Source: Massilia sp. Root351 (GTDB taxonomy: Bacteria; Pseudomonadota; Gammaproteobacteria; Burkholderiales; Burkholderiaceae_D). From it: DNA of 64,000 bases. The notes beneath the pieces are model-generated. The model was given only the letters and a program-made list of their open reading frames with translations, was not told where the DNA came from and made no database searches. This document shows positions 10,104-18,412 of this stretch, in pieces (position 1 is the first letter of the stretch; every line of letters begins with the position of its first letter). The stretch covers positions 1-64,000 of the forward strand of contig NZ_LMDJ01000007.1 in NCBI RefSeq assembly GCF_001425045.1. The letters run 5' to 3'. A program made the translations under genes and the position numbers.

Positions 10104-11288
10104 TTACGTGGCCGCAGCCTGCCTGCCCTCATCAGCCTGGATTCCCTTATACATCTCGCAACCGCTCTTGCCGTTGCGCTTCACGTGGTACATGGCCTGG
10201 TCGGCACACTGGATCAGCTCGGAGAGGCTGTTGCCGTGCTGGGGATACAGGCCGATGCCTATGCTGGCGCCCAGCCTGTGGCTTTGCCCGTTGACCTGCA
10301 CCGGCAGGGTGAGCTGGGCCAGCAGTTTCCTGGCGATCTCCGCCGCCTGCTCCTCGCTGTCCAGCTGGGTGGCGATGACGACGAACTCGTCGCCGCCCAC
10401 GCGCGCGCAGATGTCGGTGCTGCGGGTGTTGCCCTTGAGGCGGGCCGCCACGGTTTTCAGCACTTCGTCCCCCGCCGCGTGGCCGGCCGTGTCGTTGATG
10501 GGCTTGAAGTTGTCCAGGTCGATGTAGAACACGCCGACCACCTGGTGCGGACGGGTGGCGAGCACCAGGGCCTGGTCGAACAGGGTGTTCATGTAGCGCT
10601 TGTTGTTGAGCCCTGTCAGCGGGTCGAGGAAGGCCAGGTCGAGCGCCTTGGCCTCGGCCTCGAGCAGGCGCGCCTGGAACTGCGCCAGGACCGCGGCCAG
10701 CAGCGACAGGTATTGCACCAGCACCAGCACCGTTCCCAGCACAAAGCCGTTCCGGAACCAGCTGGGGAACAAATACAGTATCAGCGGCGCGGCCAGCCAG
10801 TGCGCGGCCAGGGCGATGCAGGCGGCCGCCGTGATGGCCAGCGGCAGACCGGGGAACTCGGCGCGTTTTTTCAAGATGAAGCGGGCCATGCAGAGCATGA
10901 AGCCGGCATTGACCAGCGCATAGCCGAGCGTGCGCGCCCAGGCGGGAAAGTCGGCGCCCAGCGCGAGGAACAGCCAGGCTTCGGCCGCCAGCGCGGCGGT
11001 CCAGAACCAGCGCATGCCGGCGTCCAGGTTCAGGAAGCGCACCAGTCCCGTCATCAGGAAAGGCTTTTCCAGCACGTTGAACACCACGTACACGGCGATG
11101 GCCAGGCGCTGGTCCGCCATGGCCAGCAGCACGAACAGGCTCAAACGGGCCATCAGCGCGCAGGAGATGGAAATGGCCCACCAGCCGGCCCCGGAATTGG
11201 TGCGGGGCACGCGGCTGATCCAGAGAAACAGCAGGATAAAGATGAAGTAGGTGGTGCTGCCGAATGTATGCACGATTTCGTACGACAT
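10104..11288 (-). CDS. Membrane diguanylate cyclase (multi-TM + GGDEF)
   Basis: A 394-residue protein with about six or seven predicted membrane helices in the first 215 residues and a C-terminal GGDEF domain beginning DPLTGLNNKRYM. The active site GGDEF is at 298-302 and an RxxD inhibitory site (RSTD, 289-292) is present at the correct five-residue spacing, so this cyclase should be active and product-inhibited. The open frame extends 67 codons further upstream, but the ATG at 11288 has a GGGAGG site about 8 nt before it and begins the first membrane segment, so it is the likely start. The gene is divergent from the ArsR-type regulator at 11377. Confidence 0.92.
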   Translation of the reverse strand: MSYEIVHTFGSTTYFIFILLFLWISRVPRTNSGAGWWAISISCALMARLSLFVLLAMADQRLAIAVYVVFNVLEKPFLMTGLVRFLNLDAGMRWFWTAALAAEAWLFLALGADFPAWARTLGYALVNAGFMLCMARFILKKRAEFPGLPLAITAAACIALAAHWLAAPLILYLFPSWFRNGFVLGTVLVLVQYLSLLAAVLAQFQARLLEAEAKALDLAFLDPLTGLNNKRYMNTLFDQALVLATRPHQVVGVFYIDLDNFKPINDTAGHAAGDEVLKTVAARLKGNTRSTDICARVGGDEFVVIATQLDSEEQAAEIARKLLAQLTLPVQVNGQSHRLGASIGIGLYPQHGNSLSELIQCADQAMYHVKRNGKSGCEMYKGIQADEGRQAAAT

Positions 11289-11376
11289 CGCCGGTCCCTC
11301 CCGATGACTTGCATAACTGAATCTTACCTCATTGAATTTGCTTGACCTTATGTCATGTGTCAGATATTGTTGACAG

Positions 11377-11709
11377 GTGAGCGCAAACAAACATCCCCTT
11401 GAAGGCGACCGGCTGCTGGCGGTATTGGCGGCCTTGGCCAACCCGCACCGGCTGCGCATCATCGCGGCGCTGGTGGCGGGCGGGCGCAACTATGTCAGCC
11501 AGCTGGCGCGCGAGCTCGGCATCAGCCGGCCCTTGCTGCATCTGCATCTGCAGAAGCTGGAAGACGCCGGCCTGGTGGTGAGCCAGATGGAAGTGTCGAA
11601 GGATGGCAAGGCGCTCAACTATTTTGAGCCCAGCAGCTTTTGCATCGAACTGTCGCCCGCGTCCATCGCGGAGATGGCCAAAACGCTCCAAGTCCACAAC
11701 GAACAGTAG
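11377..11709 (+). CDS. ArsR-family winged-helix transcriptional regulator
   Basis: A 110-residue DNA-binding protein with a GTG start. The winged helix runs from LLAVLAALANPHRLRIIAAL through VSQLARELGISRPLLHLHLQ (recognition helix) to the wing LEDAGLV; no metal-binding cysteine pair is visible, so it probably does not sense a metal by the classical ArsR site. It lies 8 nt before a small membrane protein gene and then a DUF4386 gene, so it probably regulates this three-gene unit, perhaps together with the divergent GGDEF gene with which it shares an 88-nt intergenic region. Confidence 0.85.
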   Translation: MSANKHPLEGDRLLAVLAALANPHRLRIIAALVAGGRNYVSQLARELGISRPLLHLHLQKLEDAGLVVSQMEVSKDGKALNYFEPSSFCIELSPASIAEMAKTLQVHNEQ

Positions 11710-11717
11710 GGGTTGCC

Positions 11718-11975
11718 ATGTCTGAAAGCATATACCTGTTGACGATCTGCCTGCCGCTGGGCGCGGCCGTGATCATCTTCGGCATGAAGTATTTCTCGGC
11801 GGCGTTCGCCGCCCGTGCCCGCGCCGACAGCGACGCGGCCTACAGCGCGCTGGCCGAGAAGGCGGTGCAGGCGCAGGCGGCCCAGCAAGCCGCCCTGGCC
11901 GCCATGCAGGCGGAAGTGGCCAAGCTGTCTTCCAGCCTGGCGTCGGTGGAAAAAATCCTCAAGCAAGTCGAATAA
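11718..11975 (+). CDS. Small membrane protein with coiled coil
   Basis: An 85-residue protein: one N-terminal transmembrane helix (ICLPLGAAVIIFGMKYF) followed by an Ala/Gln/Glu-rich amphipathic stretch to the C-terminus consistent with a coiled coil. The start ATG at 11718 follows AGTAGGGG. No family is recognised with certainty. It sits between the ArsR-type regulator and the DUF4386 protein, so the three are probably co-transcribed and co-regulated. Confidence 0.7.
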   Translation: MSESIYLLTICLPLGAAVIIFGMKYFSAAFAARARADSDAAYSALAEKAVQAQAAQQAALAAMQAEVAKLSSSLASVEKILKQVE

Positions 11976-12001
11976 TCCGCAGTCTCTCACCGGGAGCAGA
12001 T

Positions 12002-12748
12002 ATGGACGGCAGTAATCCGATACACCCGCCGCGCGCAGCGCTGCAAACCTATGCGCGGCTGGGCGGCCTGTTGTACCTGGTTATCATCGTCATCGGCTTG
12101 CTGGGCGAGACCTTCATCCGGGGCACGCTGGTGGTGGGCGGCGATCCGGCCGCCACCGTGCGCCGCATCCAGGCATCGGAATGGCTGTGGCGGCTGGGCG
12201 TGGCGGGGCAGATTGTGCTGCTGGTGTGCGCGGTGGCGCTGACATGGATCTTCTACGTGCTGCTGCGGCCCGTGAGCAAGAATCTGAGCCTGCTGCTGGT
12301 GCTGTTCGCCATCACCTCGCTGGCGGTGGAAAGCGTGAGCGCGCTGCAGCTGCAGGCCATGCTCGATACGCTGGCGATGGCGAAATACCTGAAGCCGGAG
12401 GACTTGCACCAGTTGCACACGCTGGCCTACCTGACGGTGGTGTCGCACGCCCAGGCGTTCGGGCTGGCGCTGGTCTTTTTCGGCGTCGAAATCCTGATCG
12501 TCGGCTACCTGATCCGGAAGTCCGGCTTCATCCCCAAGAGCATCGGCGTGCTGATGCAGGTGGCCGGCGCCTGCTACCTGATCAACAGCTTCAGCATGGT
12601 GCTCAGCCCAGCGCTGGCCAGCCTGCTGTTCCCGGCCATCCTGCTGCCCGCGCTGGTGGGGGAGGGCGCGTTCTGCCTGTGGCTGCTGATCAGGGGCGCG
12701 GCGCCGCAATTCAGTTTGGTCAGCGAGGCTTCGCGCGAACTGCCGTAA
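12002..12748 (+). CDS. DUF4386 family membrane protein
   Basis: A 248-residue protein with about six or seven hydrophobic helices: LGGLLYLVIIVIGLLGE, a second near QIVLLVCAVALTWIFYVLL, and others to GEGAFCLWLLIRG. The order of segments and motifs such as ARLGGLLYL and IPKSIGVLM fit the DUF4386 family, whose biochemical function is unknown. GGGAGC lies 6 nt before the ATG. It is the last gene of the ArsR-type regulator unit; this family is often found beside ArsR-type regulators. Confidence 0.85.
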   Translation: MDGSNPIHPPRAALQTYARLGGLLYLVIIVIGLLGETFIRGTLVVGGDPAATVRRIQASEWLWRLGVAGQIVLLVCAVALTWIFYVLLRPVSKNLSLLLVLFAITSLAVESVSALQLQAMLDTLAMAKYLKPEDLHQLHTLAYLTVVSHAQAFGLALVFFGVEILIVGYLIRKSGFIPKSIGVLMQVAGACYLINSFSMVLSPALASLLFPAILLPALVGEGAFCLWLLIRGAAPQFSLVSEASRELP

Positions 12749-12762
12749 AACGAGGCAGGAGG

Positions 12763-12870
12763 ATGCGCGAAGAAACGATCCATCTTTCAGCACGCGACCA
12801 GGGAATCTTTGCGCGCGCCTTGATAGAACCATGTCCCAGGTCCGGCAGCACTTTGCAAAGGGCGCTTGCT
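12763..12870 (+). pseudogene. Possible remnant of a DUF1778 (TacA-type) antitoxin
   Basis: After an AGGAGG site, the frame starts MREETIHLSARDQGIFARAL, which resembles the C-terminal half of DUF1778 antitoxins (pattern L-S-x-R-D, then F-x-x-A-L-x-x-P-P-x-P). The frame then loses similarity (EPCPRSGS where a proline-rich motif is expected) and runs on into unrelated sequence. The N-terminal ribbon-helix-helix and a GNAT toxin partner are absent. Identified by motif only, so low confidence. Confidence 0.3.
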
Positions 12871-12892
12871 TGCCCGACTGGGTGTAAAAAGT

Positions 12893-12921
12893 TTGAAACG
12901 CCGTGCGGGATCGGTTACGAT
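12893..12921 (+). promoter_or_regulatory. Candidate sigma-70 promoter for the RING protein gene
   Basis: TTGAAA (12893-12898) and TACGAT (12916-12921) with a 17-bp spacer, about 80 bp before the ATG at 13002. Matches the vegetative consensus in five of six (-35) and four of six (-10) positions. Confidence 0.5.
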
Positions 12922-13001
12922 GCCAGCAGAGAAGGCTTAGGCCGGACTTCCTTCTACCTCCGATTCAGTCTGGCCGCTTCCCTTCTCCACTTTTTCGCAC
13001 G

Positions 13002-15584
13002 ATGACAAGCGGCTACTCCGCAACCGATTCCTTACTGCTGCGGCGGCATGCCCAGGTCTGCGTTTCCCCGGGGACGGCGAGCGTTCCGGACTCTTGTCTG
13101 GAAGCGTTCGAAGTCAATCTGGCCGGGGCTGGATACGCCGTCTCTTCATCGCTGCGGGAGCGTTTGCGCACGCGCACGCCCCAGGAGCTGGGCGCGCTGC
13201 AAGCGCATCTGTTTGAGGTCCTGCTGGCCAAGGTGGGCGGCCAGCACAAGCACGTGCCGCTGTTCCGGCATTTTCCCGACGGCGTGCCGGACGACACTTT
13301 CGACCTGTGGTGCCGCAAGGTCTTGAGCCACTTCATGCAGGCGGAAGGCCAGCCTTGCCTGCACTGCGGCCAGACCAGCACGACGCACGTGCTCAATCCG
13401 TGCCGCCACGTGGTGTGCGACGCCTGCTTCGACGGCAGTAACTATTCGGCTTGCCCGGTATGCGAGCAGCATGTCGACACGTCATCCCCCTTTTTCAAGC
13501 CGGCGCCGGAGCGGACCGGATCAGGTGCGCCCGCCATCCTGGCACTGCTTACGCTGGGCGAGTCGCTGGAGGCATCCGCGCGGGAGCTGTTCCTGTCCCT
13601 GTGCGTACGCAAGCAAGTCCTGTCGCCGGTGGATAAGGATGACTTCACCGCGCTGGTCCGGGACAGGGGGGCAGCAGTCCTGGACTGGCTGCCCGCCGAG
13701 ATCCCGGTGCGTGAAAATGTGGCCACGTTGTTCGGCGAGCTGCTGAAACGGATGCCGGCCGAACCCGTCCTGGCTGCGGCGCGACGCTACTTCAGCAGCG
13801 CCACCGACGTCGCGCGCCTGATCGCTGCCTACTCGGATGCGGATGTGGCGCTGCAAGGCCAGACCGTGTACCGCGCGCGCAAGACCGCCGAATTGCGCGG
13901 CATGGCGAAGTACAAGCATATGTTTTCCGCCTGGTCTCACTGGGGCCAGCAGCAGTCGATACAACTGCCGGTGCTGGTCAAGCGCTTCAAGGTGGCAAAG
14001 CTGGGCCGCCCGCTGCGCCGCGCCTTGCTGGCCTGCCTGGAGAGCATGAACCCGGATGCCTTGACCGAAGACATGCTGCGCCACCGTTCGTACTGGGTCT
14101 GGTTGGGGGAGTTCTTGCATCCGCATGAGTACCGCGCGCGTTTCCCCAACACGGCGCGGGCCTTCGAGGTGGTGCGCAAGAAGGCTCCTGATGGAACCCG
14201 GCCGGCGCCGTTCCAGGGCTACTATTCGAAGCTTGAAAGCGCCGCCCTGCGGCAAGACGCAGGAGGCATGACCGCCTTGCTGGCGCAGCGTCCCGGCGAG
14301 CTGGCGCGCCGCTTCGACCATGCGTTGCGGGTGGCGGGCAGCGACGCCGGTGCGGTCGATTGCCTGCTGGCGGAGCTATCGGCCGCCGCGCCGCGCCTGG
14401 CGACCCCGGTGCTGCTGACGCTGTGTTCCTTGCTGCCTACCCGCGCGGTGGCCGGCAGGACGCGCGTCTACTGGCCGAAAGGGAAAGTCAGCAAGGGCGT
14501 GTTCGCGCCGGATGAGCGGCCGGCATTGCCTGCATGGGCGATTGAGCGCGCGCTGGCCGTGCTGGAAAGCGAGCTGCTGCGCCGCTTCGCCGGGAAGGAG
14601 CGCTTTCCTGTGTTCCTGATCGATACCCGCCTGAAGGACGTCATGGTTCCCTTCAACGAGCGCACGGCGAGCCGCTCGGCGATCCAGATGCCCAGGGGAT
14701 CGGCCATGGACGTGGCGCTGGCGGGCACCATGCGGTTGTTCCTGCACTGGTGCGAGCCGCAGTCGGGAGGCAGCGTCACGGACCTCGATCTCTCGGTGGC
14801 GTTCTATGACAAGGACTGGCGGTTCTGCGGAACCTGCTCGTACTACCAGCTGAAGTTCGATTCCGCCAGCGGCGGGGAGATCGCGCGCAGCGCCGGCGAC
14901 CTGCGCAGCGCGCCTTATCCCGGCGGCGCCACCGAGTTCATCGACATCGACTGCGGGCGCGCGCAGGCGGACGGGATCCGCTATGCCGTGGCCGTGTTGA
15001 ACAACTATGCCGGCATGCCGTTCGAGCAACTGGAGCATGCCTACGCAGGATTGATGCAGCTTGACGATCCCCATGGCGCGCACTTCGATGCGAGGGCGGT
15101 CAAGCTGAAATTCGATCTGCAGGGCGAGAACGGCATCTTCATGCCGCTGGTGCTGGATTTGTCCGCCCGGCGGATGCACTGGCTGGACGTTTATTCGAAA
15201 GGCGAACTGGCTTTCAACAATGCCGACAGCTCGAATGCCGCCATCACCGCCATTTGTCCTACGCTGATCGGGTACTTTGCCAGCGGTATCCGGCCCTCGC
15301 TCTACCAGCTCGTGCTGCTGCACGCCGCTGCCCGCGCGGACCGCGTCGTGCTGCGGGGAGAGCAGGATGCCGTCTTTGAACGGCGCGGCGGCGAGGACGG
15401 CATGGCTTTCCTCAAGCGGCTGCGGTCAGGGGCCGGAGCGCCTTGCGCGGCCTTGCCGGACGACAGGCCGGTCTGCGCAGCCCTGCTCGAGGGCGACATA
15501 GCACTGCCGGCGGGCAGCCAGGCCTATATACTCCAACCCGGCATTAGCGCCGGCACCCTGTCGCCGGCCGATTTCCTGTCCTGA
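13002..15584 (+). CDS. RING-finger protein, MXAN_6230/SCO0854-like, with TerD-like C-terminus
   Basis: An 860-residue cytoplasmic protein with a complete C3HC4 RING zinc finger, rare in bacteria. Ligands fall at Cys119, Cys122, Cys134, His136, Cys139, Cys142, Cys151 and Cys154, an exact fit to C-x2-C-x11-C-x-H-x2-C-x2-C-x8-C-x2-C. A long helical middle follows, and the last third (from about residue 580) contains blocks resembling TerD-type stress proteins (TDLDLSVAFYD, SAGDLRSAPYPGG, EFIDIDC). The domain order recalls the MXAN_6230/SCO0854 RING family, whose function is unknown. I start at the ATG at 13002 because a promoter-like element ends at 12921; upstream in-frame starts lack signals, and this one has no clear ribosome site. 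The lipase effector gene follows after 120 bp. Confidence 0.8.
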   Translation: MTSGYSATDSLLLRRHAQVCVSPGTASVPDSCLEAFEVNLAGAGYAVSSSLRERLRTRTPQELGALQAHLFEVLLAKVGGQHKHVPLFRHFPDGVPDDTFDLWCRKVLSHFMQAEGQPCLHCGQTSTTHVLNPCRHVVCDACFDGSNYSACPVCEQHVDTSSPFFKPAPERTGSGAPAILALLTLGESLEASARELFLSLCVRKQVLSPVDKDDFTALVRDRGAAVLDWLPAEIPVRENVATLFGELLKRMPAEPVLAAARRYFSSATDVARLIAAYSDADVALQGQTVYRARKTAELRGMAKYKHMFSAWSHWGQQQSIQLPVLVKRFKVAKLGRPLRRALLACLESMNPDALTEDMLRHRSYWVWLGEFLHPHEYRARFPNTARAFEVVRKKAPDGTRPAPFQGYYSKLESAALRQDAGGMTALLAQRPGELARRFDHALRVAGSDAGAVDCLLAELSAAAPRLATPVLLTLCSLLPTRAVAGRTRVYWPKGKVSKGVFAPDERPALPAWAIERALAVLESELLRRFAGKERFPVFLIDTRLKDVMVPFNERTASRSAIQMPRGSAMDVALAGTMRLFLHWCEPQSGGSVTDLDLSVAFYDKDWRFCGTCSYYQLKFDSASGGEIARSAGDLRSAPYPGGATEFIDIDCGRAQADGIRYAVAVLNNYAGMPFEQLEHAYAGLMQLDDPHGAHFDARAVKLKFDLQGENGIFMPLVLDLSARRMHWLDVYSKGELAFNNADSSNAAITAICPTLIGYFASGIRPSLYQLVLLHAAARADRVVLRGEQDAVFERRGGEDGMAFLKRLRSGAGAPCAALPDDRPVCAALLEGDIALPAGSQAYILQPGISAGTLSPADFLS

Positions 15585-15704
15585 GCCCGGTGCGCACGCT
15601 AGCTCAGCCGCGCGGCACAATTTTTTTGAATCGCGTAAATTATGTAGAATTAAACAACTATGCGAGCGGGGCGTTAATAGCATGATGAAAGTGAGACGGG
15701 ACTG

Positions 15705-17432
15705 ATGGCCAGCGTGCCTGATGAAATCGAGCGCGGCCAGCAATCGATACCGGATGCCAAGGGCATGCCGACATTTACTTGGCAGACCACCAGCTCCCTG
15801 CTGGCGGACGCGGTCAAGCTCACCATGCCGCCGTCGCACATTTTGCCCATCATCTTTGTGCCGGGCATCATGGGCTCCAACCTGTCCAGCACCGACGGCG
15901 ACGAGGTCTGGGTGCTGAACAAGACCGCCGGCGCGCCGCTCGGCCTGGCGCTGATGTGGGCCAAGCGCGGTTCGGGCACGCGCCAGAAAGTGCTGCACCC
16001 GAAACGCACCCAGGTCTACCGCGAAGGCGCGGTGCCCAAGAAGGGCGTCGGCACCATCCGCGACAAGGCGCATTTCATCCAGCGCGGCTGGGGCGAGGTG
16101 TCCGAAGCCAGCTATCACAAGTTTCTGCTGTGGCTGGAGCAGAAGATGAACGCCGAAGGCTACGACCCGGCCTACTGGGACGACTTCTCCTATACCTCCG
16201 TGAGCGCCACGCCCAAGCCGGGCGAGAAGCCGCCGCCGCGCAAGCTGCCGCCCGGGATCACGATGGACATGAGCGGCCTGCCGCGCGTGGCCGAGGACGA
16301 CCACTTCACTACGCCCATCCTGTCGGACGACCTGCTCAAGCGCGCCAAGTGCCGTTTCCCGGTGTACGCCTGCGGCTACAACTGGCTGGCCTCAAATACC
16401 GAGGCGGCCGACGCGCTGAAGGAACGCATCGCCGCAGTCATCGCCGAGAACAACAAGGGTGCGTACAAGTGCGAGCAGGTGATCCTGGTGACGCACTCCA
16501 TGGGCGGCCTGGTGGCGCGCTGCTGCGCGCAGCTGGACGGCATGGCGGGCAAGATCGCCGGCATCGTGCACGGCGTGATGCCGGCGGTGGGGGCGGCGGT
16601 GGCGTACCGGCGCTGCAAGGTCGGCATGCGCGAGGAAAGCTTCGCTGCGGGCCTGGTGATCGGCTCCAACGGGCGCGAGGTGACGGCGGTGTTCGCGCAG
16701 GCGCCGGGCGCGCTGCAGCTGCTGCCTTCCATCGAATACGGCCCGCACTGGCTGAACATCAAGGACGACAAGGGCCACCCGGCCGAACCGCTGCCCAAGG
16801 CCGATCCGTACGCGGAAATCTACCTGGAGCGCTCCGCGTGGTGGGGCCTGGTGCGCGAGGAATGGCTGTCGCCCAAGGACGGCCTGGCGATCAAGTGGAA
16901 CGAGTTCGCCAAGAACGTCAAGCTGGCCAAGGCCTTCCACGACGAGCTGGCGGGCCAGTACCATGCGCAGACCTATGTGTTCTACGGCGGGAAAGTGGGC
17001 AATGGCGATGGCTTCGACAGCTTCGAGAAGATACACTGGAACATGAAGCGCGGCATGTCGCCGGGCGGCAAGGCGCCGGACCTGGCCGGCGCCCTCGAGT
17101 ACGGCCACGACAAGGTGCGCACCGACGGCAGCAACAAGCTTTACATGGGCGGCCAGACGGAATACATGCCGGACTATTCGGGCTACGGCGCCGGCGGCCA
17201 TGTGTATGAAACCAGTTTCTACGAGATCTCCTGCGGCATGCAGGACGGCCACGGCGACGGCACGGTGCCGGCCAGTTCCGGCAAGGCGCCGCGCAAGTCG
17301 GGCGGCGGCAATATCAAGCAGCAGTTCAGGCTGAGCGGGTTTGAGCACGAGCCGGCCTACGGCGACGCCATCGCGCAAAAGGTTACGCACTACGCGATCA
17401 CCAAGATCGCGGCTATCGCAAAGCTGGCATGA
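15705..17432 (+). CDS. Alpha/beta-hydrolase lipase, probable type VI effector (Tle)
   Basis: A 575-residue lipase-like protein. IIFVPGIMGSNLSS near residue 50 is the LCAT/lipase oxyanion region; the nucleophile elbow THSMGG places Ser265; DGTVP gives Asp518, and FEHEPAYG gives His548 as plausible triad members. No signal peptide is visible, as expected for a type VI cargo effector. The next gene overlaps by 4 nt (ATGA) and encodes a Tli4-type immunity lipoprotein, which is the main evidence that this is an antibacterial phospholipase (Tle4/TplE-like). No VgrG, PAAR or Hcp gene is nearby, so the pair would be an orphan effector module. The upstream 120 bp is AT-rich and may hold its promoter. 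Confidence 0.85.
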   Translation: MASVPDEIERGQQSIPDAKGMPTFTWQTTSSLLADAVKLTMPPSHILPIIFVPGIMGSNLSSTDGDEVWVLNKTAGAPLGLALMWAKRGSGTRQKVLHPKRTQVYREGAVPKKGVGTIRDKAHFIQRGWGEVSEASYHKFLLWLEQKMNAEGYDPAYWDDFSYTSVSATPKPGEKPPPRKLPPGITMDMSGLPRVAEDDHFTTPILSDDLLKRAKCRFPVYACGYNWLASNTEAADALKERIAAVIAENNKGAYKCEQVILVTHSMGGLVARCCAQLDGMAGKIAGIVHGVMPAVGAAVAYRRCKVGMREESFAAGLVIGSNGREVTAVFAQAPGALQLLPSIEYGPHWLNIKDDKGHPAEPLPKADPYAEIYLERSAWWGLVREEWLSPKDGLAIKWNEFAKNVKLAKAFHDELAGQYHAQTYVFYGGKVGNGDGFDSFEKIHWNMKRGMSPGGKAPDLAGALEYGHDKVRTDGSNKLYMGGQTEYMPDYSGYGAGGHVYETSFYEISCGMQDGHGDGTVPASSGKAPRKSGGGNIKQQFRLSGFEHEPAYGDAIAQKVTHYAITKIAAIAKLA

Positions 17433-18412
17433 AGAAAATACTGATATCGGGCATGGCCGTCCTGCTGGCGGCGTGCCCTTTGGTGGAGGCTAAACCCGTG
17501 GCTATCAGCAAGGAAACCCGTGCCGTGTGCATGGGAAGGCATCAAATGGAACTGCCCAAGGATTTCGAGCAGGCGATGGGATCGTCGTCGATCTTCACGC
17601 CGCCGGGCTTGACGGATGCGGGTGCGCCGATCGACGTGAAGGTGAAGGCTGCCGCAGTCGATGCGGCCGAGTTCCAGCGCCAGGTTGAGCTGCGCCGCGG
17701 CGCATTGCTGGCGGCGCAGCGCAAGGCCACCAATGTGCTGAAGGAGGTCATCCGCGTCAGCAAGGAAGCCACCATCTTCCGCGTGATGGAAATCGACGAC
17801 GCGTACAACGACGAGCTGCATCTGCTGCGCGACGGCGTCTACATCGTGGCGTCCACCGATTCGTACGAGAACAGCTACCAGAAGGCCGAGGCGCGGCTGC
17901 TGGAGTTTGCCGGCCATGTGGAAAAGGCGGGCGATGGGCCGAACGCGCCGAAAGGCTTTTGCCTGGGGCCGGTGGTGGTAAACGGACGCTATGCGGGCGA
18001 GTACGGCAAGCTGAGTTTCCGCAGCAAGGCGGCGCCGGATGTGCAGGTGTCGGTGGTGGTGGATACCTATGCGCCCGATGAAAGCAAGTCGCTGCTGCAG
18101 CGCGTGAGCGGAGGCGATTCGCTGCTCACCCGCATGGGCGCGCACCCCAAGGTGTTGCGCAAGGGCGAGCTGCAGGTAGCCGGCATGAACGCGCAGGAGT
18201 GGCTGGCGTGGATACAGCCGGAGGACGACAGCGCGCGCAAGCAGTACAGCTTCGCGCTGGAGACGCGCCGGCCCGCGCCGGGGCCGCTGCAGCCTTCGCT
18301 GCACCTGGAATTCGACGCGGGCAAGCGCGGCGAGAGCGGCTTGAGCCAGGAGCAGGCGGTGGCGCTGTGGGACAGCGTCAGCCGCAGCATCCGCCCGCGC
18401 GCGGGGAACTAG
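17429..18412 (+). CDS. Tli4-family immunity lipoprotein
   Basis: A 327-residue exported protein with a lipobox: MKKILISGMAVLLAAC places the lipidated Cys at 16. The mature region contains the Tli4-like opening VCMGRHQMELPKDFE and a second domain starting near FCLGPVVVNGRYAGEY, matching the two-domain architecture of type VI lipase immunity proteins. A periplasm-facing lipoprotein fits a partner that would block a lipase delivered to the periplasm. It overlaps the lipase gene by 4 nt, and its stop shares CTAG with the convergent sugar-porter gene. Confidence 0.88.
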   Translation: MKKILISGMAVLLAACPLVEAKPVAISKETRAVCMGRHQMELPKDFEQAMGSSSIFTPPGLTDAGAPIDVKVKAAAVDAAEFQRQVELRRGALLAAQRKATNVLKEVIRVSKEATIFRVMEIDDAYNDELHLLRDGVYIVASTDSYENSYQKAEARLLEFAGHVEKAGDGPNAPKGFCLGPVVVNGRYAGEYGKLSFRSKAAPDVQVSVVVDTYAPDESKSLLQRVSGGDSLLTRMGAHPKVLRKGELQVAGMNAQEWLAWIQPEDDSARKQYSFALETRRPAPGPLQPSLHLEFDAGKRGESGLSQEQAVALWDSVSRSIRPRAGN

